From assembly GCA_028282705.1 (NCBI GenBank), contig JANQHI010000061.1, positions 38,739-102,738 on the forward strand: a stretch of DNA of 64,000 nucleotides, written 5' to 3'. Within the stretch, counting starts at the first letter, position 1. Each line of letters opens with the position of its first letter. The notes beneath the pieces are model-generated. The model worked only from the letters and a program-made list of their open reading frames with translations, had not been told where the DNA came from and made no database searches. The translations under genes were made by a program, and so were the position numbers. Below are positions 37,436 through 46,417 of the stretch, in pieces. This stretch comes from Prolixibacteraceae bacterium (GTDB lineage Bacteria > Bacteroidota > Bacteroidia > Bacteroidales > Prolixibacteraceae).

Positions 37436-38809
37436 ATGTCAGATAATTTTTTAAAACGCGACACTTTTAGCTCAAAGTTTGGCGTTATTGCAGCAGCAGC
37501 AGGTTCAGCAGTTGGCTTAGGTAATATTTGGAGATTCCCTCTGGTAACAACACAAAATGGGGGAGGTGCATTCCTCCTGTTATATGTGGGTTTTATACTG
37601 TTCATTGGTATTCCTGTTATGTTATCTGAATTCTCAATTGGGCGTAGGGCTCAGTCAAATGCTTTTGGGTCATTTAAAAAACTTGCACCTGGAACACCAT
37701 GGTATATGGTGGGGTTTTTAGGCATTATAACTGCATTTGTTATCCTGGCTTTTTACAGCACAGTAGCAGGATGGACATTGGAATATCTGATCCAGGCAGT
37801 AACAGGTACTTTGTTCCAATCTGAAAACATGGAACAAAACTTTGCTGATTTTAGCTCACATCCTTATCGTCCAGTGCTGTGGCAATTGGTATTTATGGTG
37901 TTGACAGCAGTGGTTGTATTTGCAGGCATCAAAAAAGGGATTGAAAAAATTACCAAAATATTAATGCCCATTTTAGTGGTGCTCATCATCTTTGTAGTTG
38001 TGCGTTCTGTTACCCTGGATGGAGCAAAAGAAGGTGTGAAATATCTTTTCGTACCTGACTGGAGTGCTGTGAATTTTAAAACTGTATTGATGGCACTTGG
38101 GCAGGCAGCATTTTCATTGAGCATTGGGATGGGAACCCTTATAACTTATGGGTCTTATATTAGGAAAAGAAATAACCTATTGAAAACATCAACACAAGTA
38201 GCCCTAGCTGATACCAGTATTGCAATTTTATCAAGTTTGATGGTTGTTCCTGCAATTTTTGCTTTTTCTACAGGAAGCATTGGAGATATATCTCCTGGTC
38301 CAGGTTTAGTTTTTGAAGTATTACCCAATGTGTTTAAATCAATGCCCGGTGGAGTAATCTTTTCAATCATATTCTTTTTCCTTTTATGTGTGGCTGCATT
38401 AACATCAACTATTTCTGTTCTTGAAGTTGTGGTTGCTTATATGAAAGAGGAATTAAAGCTTTCAAGGGGTAAAGCAACTTTGGTAGCTTCTGTGTCAATT
38501 AGTGTCATAGGTGTTTTTGCCACCCTTTCATTTGGTGTGTTAGGCAACTTTACAATCCTAGGGCAAACTATTTTTGGCTTATTGAACTATGCTTCAGCCA
38601 ATATTATGTTGACCTTTGGAGCTTTGCTTATAGTGATCTTTGTTGGGTGGAGTTTGGGTAAATCCAATTTTATGGATGAGATTAGCAATAAAGGGATAAT
38701 TATTTCTTCCTTCCATAAAACTGTATTTTTTATCATTAGGTACATTGCACCAATAGCAATTGGTATTATAGCAGTAGCAGCTCTGTTTATTGAAGGGCTG
38801 ACAGGATAA
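37436..38809 (+). CDS. sodium-dependent transporter, NSS/SNF family
   Basis: 457-aa inner-membrane Na+ symporter of the LeuT/NSS family. The TM1 signature GNIWRFPLVTTQNGGGAF carries the unwound substrate and Na+ binding region, and about 11-12 hydrophobic segments follow. TM6 (FSLSIGMGTLITYGSYI) fits the second unwound helix. Substrates are usually amino acids; which one is not evident. It follows the fbaA terminator and is probably transcribed from its own promoter. Confidence 0.92.
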   Translation: MSDNFLKRDTFSSKFGVIAAAAGSAVGLGNIWRFPLVTTQNGGGAFLLLYVGFILFIGIPVMLSEFSIGRRAQSNAFGSFKKLAPGTPWYMVGFLGIITAFVILAFYSTVAGWTLEYLIQAVTGTLFQSENMEQNFADFSSHPYRPVLWQLVFMVLTAVVVFAGIKKGIEKITKILMPILVVLIIFVVVRSVTLDGAKEGVKYLFVPDWSAVNFKTVLMALGQAAFSLSIGMGTLITYGSYIRKRNNLLKTSTQVALADTSIAILSSLMVVPAIFAFSTGSIGDISPGPGLVFEVLPNVFKSMPGGVIFSIIFFFLLCVAALTSTISVLEVVVAYMKEELKLSRGKATLVASVSISVIGVFATLSFGVLGNFTILGQTIFGLLNYASANIMLTFGALLIVIFVGWSLGKSNFMDEISNKGIIISSFHKTVFFIIRYIAPIAIGIIAVAALFIEGLTG

Positions 38810-38867
38810 ATTTCAGCACAAGGCAGGACGCTTTTTTTGTATCCTGATTTTTTGTATCTTACTGGCT

Positions 38868-39981
38868 ATGGAACTCAAGCACATAAAAAGGGTATTCCGC
38901 CAATATTTTAATTTTTCACGTCAGGAAAGGAATGGGATTACTGCATTGTGCATCCTGTTGTTTATCCTAATTGCTGTAAATTATTTCATTGATAAATTCC
39001 CAAATGAGGCTAAGACAGATTTCTCGGAATTAAAAGAATTGATTGCCCAGTGGGAATCACAAGCCAATGAAAATAAAAAATCTGCCACCAGGCTTTTCCT
39101 GTTTGACCCAAACCAAATACCAAAAGAAAAACTTGATTCATTAGCATTACCCATTCATGTAAAGAGAAACCTGGTCAGGTACCGCGAAAAAGGTGGTGTA
39201 TTTATATAAAGCTGATGACCTGAAAAAGATTTATGGGATGGGCGACAGCTTGTATAATGAAATTTCTGGTTATGTTATTCTGAAGAATAGAAGGGTAAAG
39301 AAAAACTCAATAAAACCTCTAAGAAATAAAACTAGGGAAAGCCAGTTTTTTTATTTTGACCCCAACCTGATTTCTGCTGAAGAGTTCAAAAAGTTAGGTT
39401 TTAACAGGTATCAAATACAAAACTTAATCAAGTATAGGGAAAAAGGGGGAAGCTTTACAAATGCAGGAGAACTCACCAAGATTTATGGAATTGATACAAC
39501 ATTTTTGAACTCAATAAAGCCATGGATAATTATTAAAGAATCTACAAAGCACAATAAAAAGGATTTTAAACCTGTTCCCCAAAAATTAATAGAATTGAAC
39601 AGTGTAGATTCTCTACAATTGTTAGGTTTAAAAGGAATAGGTTCTGTATATGCTTCCAGGATTATCAAATATAGGAATCTGCTGGGAGGATTCAGTGATA
39701 GGAAACAACTGCTTGAGGTATATAACTTCCCAGAGGAAACATATTTTCAAATCAAAAATACCATAACTATTGATACTTGTGGTATTACTAAACTATCTTT
39801 AAACTTTTCTGATGCCTATTCTTTATCAAAACATCCATATATTTCAAAGGAATTAGCTGAAAAGATTGTTGCTTTTCGTAATAAGAATGGAGCATACAAT
39901 GAGTGCACTGATTTGTTAAGAAACGAAATATTATTTCAAGAAGAATATGATGAACTAATTCCCTATCTTAAAACCAATTAA
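38868..39981 (+). pseudogene. membrane-anchored helix-hairpin-helix (ComEA-like) protein, frameshifted
   Basis: Two overlapping plus-strand ORFs make one HhH protein of about 371 aa. The first (38868-39209) has an N-terminal TM helix (GITALCILLFILIAVNYFI) and ends in RYREKGGVF. The second (39193-39981) resumes at YKADDLKKIYGM and carries further repeats with YREKGGSF...LTKIYGI, KYRNLLGGF and AFRNKNGAY. Deleting one base just after the TTT at 39200-39202 restores GGVFYKADDLKKIYG, which aligns without gaps with the next repeat, so a one-base insertion is the simplest reading. The span is 3n+1. It is either a recent pseudogene or a sequencing error. ComEA-like repeats bind DNA non-specifically. 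Confidence 0.8.
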
Positions 39982-40052
39982 GATGCCTGAGCATTTACAA
40001 GGAATTATTTGAAACGGAAGCTCATTTTTAATTATAAATTTTTTGTTTTAAA

Positions 40053-40083
40053 TTTGATATACAATGAATATTTTCTAAATTTG
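40053..40083 (+). promoter_or_regulatory. rpsU: Bacteroidota-type promoter of rpsU
   Basis: TTTG at 40053-40056 and TAAATTTG at 40076-40083 are separated by 19 bp and match the -33 TTTG / -7 TAnnTTTG pattern. The box lies 33 bp upstream of the rpsU ATG. Confidence 0.75.
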
Positions 40084-40115
40084 CGCCTCAATTTTAAAAA
40101 GTAAAACGGAAAAAT

Positions 40116-40307
40116 ATGATCATCATTCCCGTAAAAGAGGGCGAAAACATTGAAAGAGCCTTAAAAAGGTTTAAAAGGAAATTTGAAAAAACTGGTGTAA
40201 TTAAAGAATTACGTGAACGCAAAATGTTTACTAAACCTTCAGTTAAAAGAAGGGCAACAGTAAAAAAAGCTATTTACGTACAAGGTTTACAACGTCAGGA
40301 AGACTAA
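40116..40307 (+). CDS. rpsU: 30S ribosomal protein S21
   Basis: 63-aa basic ribosomal protein (MIIIPVKEGENIERALKRF, then Arg/Lys-rich). The pattern of the S21 family is complete. It begins the rpsU-xerC-hpf run that leads into the tRNA-tuf cluster. Confidence 0.95.
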   Translation: MIIIPVKEGENIERALKRFKRKFEKTGVIKELRERKMFTKPSVKRRATVKKAIYVQGLQRQED

Positions 40308-40343
40308 TAATTTTTTAGTTCCTGATTTTGTGAGAATGATTGG

Positions 40344-41228
40344 ATGAATTATCAGGAATCTTTTTTAAACTATTTAAAGTATGAGAGGAGGTTTTCCACT
40401 CATACATTTACGGCCTATAAAAATGACCTCGATCAATTTGTGCAGTTTTGTACAGAAGTGGTCGGGGAATTTAATGTAAAAGGGGTAGATTCTAAGCTTA
40501 TTCGTGACTGGGTGGTTTTTTTAATGGAGAATAACATATCTCCAAGGTCAGTAAACAGGAAAGCTTCAACCGTAAAATCATTTTATAAATATTTAATGAA
40601 ACAAGAAGTTGTGGAAAACAACCCTGTTTTGAATGTTTCACTACCCAAGATCAGGAAAAAACTTCCTTTGTTTGTCGAGGAGAATAGTTTGCACCATTTG
40701 CTGGATGATGGTTTTTTTGAAAATAGTTTTGAAGGTTCACGCGATAAGTTGATAATAGCTTTGTTGTATGGTACAGGCATACGTCTTTCTGAACTTATTT
40801 CTTTGAAAGAAGTTGACATAGATAGGAAACAGTTTCTTATTAAAGTCCTTGGGAAACGAAAGAAAGAAAGAATAATTCCATATCCAAGAAGTCTAAACAG
40901 GGTTATTGATGGTTATATAGGACATAAGAAAGAAACATCGGAAGTAGGCAGCCCTTATCTATTGATAACAAAAAAAGGCGAAAAAGTTTACGAGAAATTG
41001 ATATATAGGGTAGTAAAAAATAACTTGATGAAAGTTACTTCACTCGAAAAAAAGAGCCCTCATGTGCTTAGGCACAGCTATGCCACCCATTTGCTTAACA
41101 AAGGGGCTGATTTAAATGCTGTTAAAGAATTACTAGGGCATTCAAATCTTTCGGCAACACAGGTTTATACCCACACTACATTTGAAAAATTACAAAATAT
41201 ATATGAACAAACTCACCCAAGGGGTTAA
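40344..41228 (+). CDS. xerC: tyrosine recombinase XerC/XerD-like
   Basis: 294-aa site-specific recombinase. The N-terminal SAM-like DNA-binding domain (1-90, YERRFSTHTFTAYKNDL) is followed by the catalytic domain with Arg in YGTGIRLSEL, Lys in LGKRKKERIIP, HVLRHSYATHLL (His, Arg), LGHSNLSATQVYTH (His, then the nucleophile Tyr). The full catalytic set is present and the length matches Xer proteins that resolve chromosome dimers. Whether it is XerC or XerD cannot be settled here. Its place between rpsU and hpf favours the housekeeping enzyme over an integrase. Confidence 0.9.
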   Translation: MNYQESFLNYLKYERRFSTHTFTAYKNDLDQFVQFCTEVVGEFNVKGVDSKLIRDWVVFLMENNISPRSVNRKASTVKSFYKYLMKQEVVENNPVLNVSLPKIRKKLPLFVEENSLHHLLDDGFFENSFEGSRDKLIIALLYGTGIRLSELISLKEVDIDRKQFLIKVLGKRKKERIIPYPRSLNRVIDGYIGHKKETSEVGSPYLLITKKGEKVYEKLIYRVVKNNLMKVTSLEKKSPHVLRHSYATHLLNKGADLNAVKELLGHSNLSATQVYTHTTFEKLQNIYEQTHPRG

Positions 41229-41239
41229 AAGGATAAGTT

Positions 41240-41542
41240 ATGGAAATAAGAGTGAAAGCCGTAAATTTTAATGCAGATCAGAGGTTAGTTGACTTTATCA
41301 ACAAAAAAGCAAAAAAACTCGATACCTTATTCGAGGGAATTATCAACACTGAGGTTACATTAAAAGTAGAGAAACCTGAAAGTGCAAAAAATAAGGTTGC
41401 AGAAATAAAGGTTTCTATTCCTGTGAAAGATTATTTATTTGCAAAAAAACAAGCAGATACATTTGAAGAAGCTACTGATTTGGCAATAGATGCCATAAGG
41501 AAACAACTGGGGAAATTTAAGGATAAACTTAAAAATAAATAA
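41240..41542 (+). CDS. hpf: ribosome hibernation-promoting factor, short form
   Basis: 100-aa HPF/YfiA-family protein (MEIRVKAVNFNADQRLVDFI, then ADTFEEATDLAIDAIRKQL). It binds the 30S decoding centre in slow growth. Only the N-terminal domain is present, so it is the short form without the dimerising C-terminal domain. It follows the recombinase gene by 11 bp. Confidence 0.93.
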   Translation: MEIRVKAVNFNADQRLVDFINKKAKKLDTLFEGIINTEVTLKVEKPESAKNKVAEIKVSIPVKDYLFAKKQADTFEEATDLAIDAIRKQLGKFKDKLKNK

Positions 41543-41563
41543 TTCCGAAAAATTACTTCTATT

Positions 41564-41596
41564 TTTGTGAATTAATTAAAAATATTTTTACATTTG
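41564..41596 (+). promoter_or_regulatory. candidate promoter of the tRNA-tuf transcript
   Basis: TTTG at 41564-41567 and TACATTTG at 41589-41596 (21-bp spacing) fit the Bacteroidota promoter. A second TAATTTTG box at 41795-41802, without a good -33 element, lies 30 bp before tRNA-Gly. The gap 41543-41831 holds nothing else I can see. Confidence 0.5.
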
Positions 41597-41831
41597 CAGA
41601 CCCTTTTGGGAAAGTTCCTGAAACCATTGAATTTTAAGCCTTTTGAGTATATTTTGAAGATTCTATGGTTGATTAAATTTAGTCAAATAAGAAATATGTG
41701 CAGCATAATTTCTGAAAATCAGGTTTTAGTTTTTCAATTGGGCAGATTTTTTTGAGAAAAGTATATTTTATAAGTTCTTTAAGAAGATTTTTTGTAATTT
41801 TGCACGGCATTTTTGCAGAGGTGTATAGAAC

Positions 41832-41904
41832 GCGGGAGTAGCTCAGCTGATAGAGCATTAGCCTTCCAAGCTAAGGGTCGCGGGTTTGAATCCCGTCTCC
41901 CGCT
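41832..41904 (+). tRNA. tRNA-Gly (anticodon TCC)
   Basis: 73-nt cloverleaf: acceptor stem GCGGGAG/CTCCCGC, D stem GCTC/GAGC, anticodon stem TTAGC/GCTAA with loop CTTCCAA, and T stem GCGGG/CCCGT with loop TTTGAAT. The CCA end is not encoded. Confidence 0.96.
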
Positions 41905-41970
41905 CTGTATAACGGGGATTTGAGTAAATTGCTATTACAGCTTTTTGCTCATTTCTCATTGTGTAATAAT

Positions 41971-42042
<72 letters not shown>

Positions 42043-42082
42043 CAGATGATAAAAAAATATAAATTAAAATTATTTTGAAGTT

Positions 42083-43270
42083 ATGGCTAAAGAAACATTT
42101 GTTAGGGATAAAGAACATGTCAACATAGGTACTATTGGCCACGTTGACCATGGAAAAACTACCCTTACCGCTGCCATTACTATGGTATTAGCGAAAAGGG
42201 GTCTGTCTGAAATTAAATCTTTTGATTCAATTGATAATGCTCCAGAAGAAAAAGAAAGGGGTATTACAATTAACACAGCTCACGTTGAGTATCAAACTGA
42301 AAAACGTCATTATGCTCACGTTGACTGTCCTGGACACGCCGACTATGTTAAAAACATGGTAACTGGTGCTGCTCAGATGGACGGGGCAATTATTGTTGTT
42401 GCTGCAACAGACGGTCCTATGCCACAAACTCGCGAGCACATCCTTTTGGCCCGCCAGGTTAACGTTCCTAAATTAGTTGTGTTTATGAACAAAGTTGACA
42501 TGGTTGACGATGAGGAATTACTCGAACTTGTTGAAATGGAAATCCGTGAATTGTTAGATTTCTATGAATTTGAAGGCGATGATACTCCAGTTATCATGGG
42601 TTCTGCACTCGGTGCAATGAACGGCGAAGCTCAGTGGGAAGATAAAATTATGGAATTAATGGATGCTTGTGATACTTGGATCCCACTTCCTCCACGTGAT
42701 GTTGACAAACCATTCCTGATGCCTGTTGAGGACGTTTTCTCAATTACCGGTCGTGGTACTGTTGCAACTGGTCGTATTGAAACTGGTAAAATTCATACAG
42801 GAGACGAACTTCAGTTAATTGGTTTAGGAGCAGAAGGGCGTAAAACAGTTTGTACTGGTGTTGAGATGTTCCGTAAAATTCTTGATGATGGTCAAGCTGG
42901 TGATAACGTAGGTTTATTATTGCGTGGTGTTGATAAAAAAGAAATCAAGCGTGGTCAGATTTTGGCAGCTCCTGGTTCAATCACTCCTCATACTAAATTT
43001 AATGCAGAGGTTTATGTATTGAAAAAAGAAGAAGGTGGGCGCCACACTCCATTCCATAACAATTACCGTCCTCAGTTCTATCTTCGCACACTTGACGTAA
43101 CAGGTGAAATTAGTTTAGAAGAAGGACGTGAAATGGTTATGCCTGGCGATAATGTTTCAATTACTGTTTCGCTTATTTATCCTGTAGCTCTTAATGTAGG
43201 TCTTCGTTTTGCAATCCGCGAAGGTGGACGTACAGTTGGTGCTGGTCAGGTAACTGAAATTATAGACTAA
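42083..43270 (+). CDS. tuf: translation elongation factor Tu
   Basis: 395-aa GTPase delivering aminoacyl-tRNA to the ribosome. [10 protein letters not shown] (G1), the [12 protein letters not shown] switch [13 protein letters not shown] (G3) and NKVDMVDD (G4) are all present, followed by domains 2 and 3 (about 205-395). Codon use is more C/G-tolerant than its neighbours, fitting a highly expressed gene. It follows the tRNA-Gly/tRNA-Thr pair and precedes secE-nusG. Confidence 0.98.
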   Translation: MAKETFVRDKEHVNIGTIGHVDHGKTTLTAAITMVLAKRGLSEIKSFDSIDNAPEEKERGITINTAHVEYQTEKRHYAHVDCPGHADYVKNMVTGAAQMDGAIIVVAATDGPMPQTREHILLARQVNVPKLVVFMNKVDMVDDEELLELVEMEIRELLDFYEFEGDDTPVIMGSALGAMNGEAQWEDKIMELMDACDTWIPLPPRDVDKPFLMPVEDVFSITGRGTVATGRIETGKIHTGDELQLIGLGAEGRKTVCTGVEMFRKILDDGQAGDNVGLLLRGVDKKEIKRGQILAAPGSITPHTKFNAEVYVLKKEEGGRHTPFHNNYRPQFYLRTLDVTGEISLEEGREMVMPGDNVSITVSLIYPVALNVGLRFAIREGGRTVGAGQVTEIID

Positions 43271-43298
43271 TATTCTATAACATAGATAATTTATAGAT

Positions 43299-43321
43299 CC
43301 CGGGTATTTTTTATACCCGGG
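43299..43321 (+). terminator. strong hairpin after tuf without a T run
   Basis: CCCGGGTAT (43299-43307) and ATACCCGGG (43313-43321) form a perfect 9-bp stem with a T5 loop, 28 bp after the tuf stop. No T tract follows, so it may be a processing or stability element rather than a full terminator. Confidence 0.6.
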
Positions 43322-43328
43322 ACTATTT

Positions 43329-43395
43329 ACGATTGTAGCTCAAAAAGGGAGCTTTTGCTTATTTAGCAAAGTAAGTTCGACTCTTACCTAATCGT
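43329..43395 (+). tRNA. tRNA-like cloverleaf without variable loop, probable tRNA relic
   Basis: A 67-nt sequence in the tuf-secE gap, where Bacteroidota usually encode tRNA-Trp. Acceptor ACGATTG/TAATCGT pairs (one G-T), the D stem is GCTC/GAGC, the anticodon stem TTTGC/GCAAA has a 7-nt loop TTATTTA, and the T stem GTAAG/CTTAC has the canonical loop TTCGACT. There is no variable loop and one extra base lies between the T and acceptor stems. The anticodon position reads ATT, not CCA. It is most likely a decayed tRNA gene; a functional tRNA-Trp must be elsewhere. Confidence 0.45.
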
Positions 43396-43416
43396 CAAAA
43401 AGATTAACCAAGAATA

Positions 43417-43608
43417 ATGAAACTTAAAGTTTATTTGGAAGAGGCCTACGATGAATTAGTTCATAAAGTAACATGGCCTACTTGGAAAGAATTGCAAAAC
43501 AGTGCATTAGTTGTAATGGTTGCTTCCTTAATTATATCACTCTTAATATTCCTTATGGATGTCTCTTTTGAGAACATAATGGAATTTATTTATGGGTTAT
43601 TTTATTAA
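43417..43608 (+). CDS. secE: preprotein translocase subunit SecE
   Basis: 63-aa single-TM protein. VHKVTWPTWKELQNSALVVM is the conserved amphipathic segment and the TM follows (about 35-55). It stabilises SecY in the inner membrane. It stands immediately before nusG as is general in bacteria. Confidence 0.93.
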   Translation: MKLKVYLEEAYDELVHKVTWPTWKELQNSALVVMVASLIISLLIFLMDVSFENIMEFIYGLFY

Positions 43609-43626
43609 TTAAACACCTGAGGTATA

Positions 43627-44175
43627 ATGAGCGAAAATAGTAAAAAGTGGTATGTTCTGCGTGCTATAGGCGGGAAAGAGAAGAAAGTGAAAGAATATAT
43701 CGAAAACGAAATCGCAAATGGAGACCTACAGGGGTTTGTTTCTCAGGTTTTGATCCCAACAGAAAAGGTGTATCAAATCAGAAACGGTAAAAAGATCAGT
43801 AAGGAAAGAAACTTTTTTCCAGGATACGTTCTTATTGAAGCAGCATTGGTAGGTGAGGTAACCCACACGCTAAGGAATATTCCAAACGTGATAGGTTTCC
43901 TGGGCGACACCAAAGGAGGAGATCCTGTACCAATGAGGCAAAATGAGGTTAATAGGATTCTGGGACGTGTTGATGAACTTGCTGAAACCGGGGAAGAATT
44001 GAACATTCCTTATGTTGTGGGAGAAACCATAAAAGTGATCGACGGGCCATTCAACGGTTTTAATGGAATTATTGAAGACATCAATGAGGAAAAGAAAAAA
44101 CTGAAGGTAATGGTCAAGATCTTTGGACGAAAAACACCTTTGGAACTTAGCTTCATGCAAGTTGAGAAGGAGTAA
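43627..44175 (+). CDS. nusG: transcription termination/antitermination protein NusG
   Basis: 182 aa. The N-terminal NGN domain (KWYVLRAIGGKEKKVKEYI) binds RNA polymerase and the C-terminal KOW domain (GETIKVIDGPFNGFNGIIED) contacts Rho or ribosomal protein S10. The order secE-nusG-rplK is standard. Confidence 0.96.
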   Translation: MSENSKKWYVLRAIGGKEKKVKEYIENEIANGDLQGFVSQVLIPTEKVYQIRNGKKISKERNFFPGYVLIEAALVGEVTHTLRNIPNVIGFLGDTKGGDPVPMRQNEVNRILGRVDELAETGEELNIPYVVGETIKVIDGPFNGFNGIIEDINEEKKKLKVMVKIFGRKTPLELSFMQVEKE

Positions 44176-44195
44176 AAACGTGATAATATTTTAAT

Positions 44196-44639
44196 ATGGC
44201 GAAAGAAGTTGCTGGATTAATTAAATTACAGATAAGAGGGGGTGCTGCTAATCCATCACCTCCGGTAGGACCAGCATTAGGTGCCAAAGGGGTAAATATA
44301 ATGCAATTCTGTAAGCAGTTTAATGGAAGGACGCAAGACCAGGCAGGTAAGCTACTTCCCGTTATCATTACAGTGTATGCTGATAAATCATTTGATTTTA
44401 TCATAAAACAACCTCCTGTGGCAGCTCAAATCTTGGAAGCAGCAAAACTAAAAAGCGGGTCTTCTGAACCACATGTTATAAAGGTGGGGTCGTTGACTTG
44501 GGATCAGGTAAGGCAAATTGCCGAATCAAAAATGTCAGACCTGAATTGCTTTACGGTAGAGTCTGCAATGAAGATGGTTGCTGGAACAGCCAGAAGTATG
44601 GGAGTTACTATTAAAGGGGAATTCCCGGCAAATAACTAA
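44196..44639 (+). CDS. rplK: 50S ribosomal protein L11
   Basis: 147 aa with the L11 signature [19 protein letters not shown] in the N-terminal domain and the rRNA-binding C-terminal domain (about 75-140). L11 forms the GTPase-associated centre and is needed for RelA activation in stringent response. Confidence 0.97.
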   Translation: MAKEVAGLIKLQIRGGAANPSPPVGPALGAKGVNIMQFCKQFNGRTQDQAGKLLPVIITVYADKSFDFIIKQPPVAAQILEAAKLKSGSSEPHVIKVGSLTWDQVRQIAESKMSDLNCFTVESAMKMVAGTARSMGVTIKGEFPANN

Positions 44640-44653
44640 TAAAATCTTTTACG

Positions 44654-45352
44654 ATGGGCAGAATTACGAAAAATAAAAAAGCTGCACTTGAAAAACTCGA
44701 AAAAGGCAAAGTCTATACATTGGATGAAGCTGTTGAACTAGTTAAGAATATTACTTTCACTAAGTTTGATGCTTCAGTTGATATTGATGTACGCCTGGGA
44801 GTTGACCCAAGGAAAGCTAACCAGATGGTAAGAGGCGTAGTTTCGTTACCCCATGGTACTGGAAAAGAAATTAGGGTATTAGCATTGGTTACGCCTGATA
44901 AAGAACAGGAAGCCAAAGATGCTGGTGCCGACTTTGTAGGTTTAGACGATCTGATCGATAAGATAAAAGGTGGGTGGACAGACTTTGATGTTGTTATCAC
45001 CATGCCACCAGTAATGGGGAAAGTAGGGCCACTAGGTCGTATACTTGGCCCCAGGGGATTAATGCCAAATCCTAAAAGTGGTACTGTTACCATGGAAATA
45101 GGTAAGGCGATCGGTGAAGTTAAGCAGGGTAAAATTGATTTTAAAGTAGATAAATTTGGGATTGTTCATACTTCAATAGGGAAAGTATCTTTCACTGCTG
45201 ATAAAATTAGGGACAATGCAATTGAATTTATAGCTATGATTAATAAATTAAAACCTTCTGCTGCAAAAGGAACCTATATAAAAAGTATTTACTTATCTAG
45301 TACTATGAGTCCTGGAATACAGGTTGAATCAAAGTCAGTGTTTGAAAAGTAA
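44654..45352 (+). CDS. rplA: 50S ribosomal protein L1
   Basis: 232 aa with [19 protein letters not shown] and [11 protein letters not shown], the L1 signature. L1 forms the mobile stalk at the E site and in other bacteria represses the rplK-rplA operon by binding its mRNA. It lies 14 bp behind rplK. Confidence 0.97.
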   Translation: MGRITKNKKAALEKLEKGKVYTLDEAVELVKNITFTKFDASVDIDVRLGVDPRKANQMVRGVVSLPHGTGKEIRVLALVTPDKEQEAKDAGADFVGLDDLIDKIKGGWTDFDVVITMPPVMGKVGPLGRILGPRGLMPNPKSGTVTMEIGKAIGEVKQGKIDFKVDKFGIVHTSIGKVSFTADKIRDNAIEFIAMINKLKPSAAKGTYIKSIYLSSTMSPGIQVESKSVFEK

Positions 45353-45362
45353 TTGAAAAGAA

Positions 45363-45881
45363 ATGAAAAGATCAGAAAAACAAGCAATAATTGACAATTT
45401 AACTGAACAGATCAATTCAAGCAATCACTTTTACCTGGCTGATATTAGCGACCTTAATGCTTCTGATACCAGTGACCTGAGACGTCTTTGTTTCAAAAGG
45501 GAAGTAAAACTGATTGTTGTAAAGAATACACTCTTGCGTAAAGCTCTTGAACAGTCTGGAAAACAGGCAGAAGAACTTTATGATGTTCTTAAAGGTAACA
45601 CCTCAGTAATGCTCACAGATGCAGGTAATATCCCTGCTAAACTGATTAAAGAATTCCGTAAAGACCATGACAGGCCTATCCTGAAAGGTGCTTATGTTGA
45701 AGAATCAGTTTATGTTGGCGAAAACCAATTGGAAACTTTGATTTCAATAAAATCGAAGAGTGAATTGATTGCTGATGTTGTAGCCTTGTTACAATCACCA
45801 ATGAAGACTGTAGTTTCACAATTACAATCTGGTGGTGGTACCATACATGGTGTTTTGAAGACACTTGGAGAAAAAGAATAG
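45363..45881 (+). CDS. rplJ: 50S ribosomal protein L10
   Basis: 172 aa (MKRSEKQAIIDNLTEQINSS and VKNTLLRKALEQSG). It is the base of the L7/L12 stalk. The gap from rplA is only 10 bp, too short for the separate autoregulatory L10 leader known from E. coli, so regulation is probably different. Confidence 0.96.
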   Translation: MKRSEKQAIIDNLTEQINSSNHFYLADISDLNASDTSDLRRLCFKREVKLIVVKNTLLRKALEQSGKQAEELYDVLKGNTSVMLTDAGNIPAKLIKEFRKDHDRPILKGAYVEESVYVGENQLETLISIKSKSELIADVVALLQSPMKTVVSQLQSGGGTIHGVLKTLGEKE

Positions 45882-45914
45882 TTTTAGAATAATTATAATT
45901 AAAATCAAATAGAA

Positions 45915-46295
45915 ATGGCAGATTTAAAACAGCTTGCAGAAGAGTTAGTAAACTTGACTGTTAAAGAGGTTAACGAATTAGCTGAAATCCTTAAAGAAGA
46001 ACATGGAATCGAACCAGCTGCAGCAGCAGTTGCAGTTGCAGGTCCAGCCGCTGGTGGTGGCGAAGAGGGTGGAGCAGCAGAACAAACTGAATTCGACGTT
46101 ATATTAAAAGCTGCAGGGCAATCGAAACTTGCAGTAGTAAAACTCGTTAAAGAATTAACAGGACTTGGCTTAAAAGAAGCTAAAGCTGTAGTTGACGAAG
46201 CTCCTAAAGCTATAAAAGAAAAAGTAGCAAAAGACGAAGCTGAAGCCTTAAAAGCTCAATTAGAAGAAGCAGGGGCAGAGGTTGAAGTTAAATAA
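45915..46295 (+). CDS. rplL: 50S ribosomal protein L7/L12
   Basis: 126 aa: N-terminal dimerisation helices (1-35), an Ala/Gly-rich hinge (36-60, [19 protein letters not shown]) and the C-terminal factor-binding domain (60-126, [20 protein letters not shown]). It forms the stalk that recruits translational GTPases. Confidence 0.97.
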   Translation: MADLKQLAEELVNLTVKEVNELAEILKEEHGIEPAAAAVAVAGPAAGGGEEGGAAEQTEFDVILKAAGQSKLAVVKLVKELTGLGLKEAKAVVDEAPKAIKEKVAKDEAEALKAQLEEAGAEVEVK

Positions 46296-46322
46296 TTCTT
46301 ATTGGCCTTTAAAGGTTAAAAC

Positions 46323-46370
46323 GGTTTAGAATCTCTGACTATTTTAATGGGATGAGGTTCTAAACCTTTT
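46323..46370 (+). terminator. attenuator-type hairpin between rplL and rpoB
   Basis: A 13-bp stem (46323-46335 with 46354-46366, one G-T pair) is followed by four T residues. The gap to rpoB is short and no promoter is evident, so partial read-through, as at the rplL-rpoB attenuator of E. coli, is the likely function. Confidence 0.7.
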
Positions 46371-46417
46371 GTGTATTTATATTTTCCTTTTTTATATACT
46401 TTAAATGGTATAAATAC

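Noticed and set aside
40344..41228. Tyrosine recombinase as an integrase of a mobile island at the tRNA-Gly/tRNA-Thr genes
   Set aside because: It sits in the conserved rpsU-hpf context, has XerC/D length, and there is no attachment-site repeat or foreign gene cargo.
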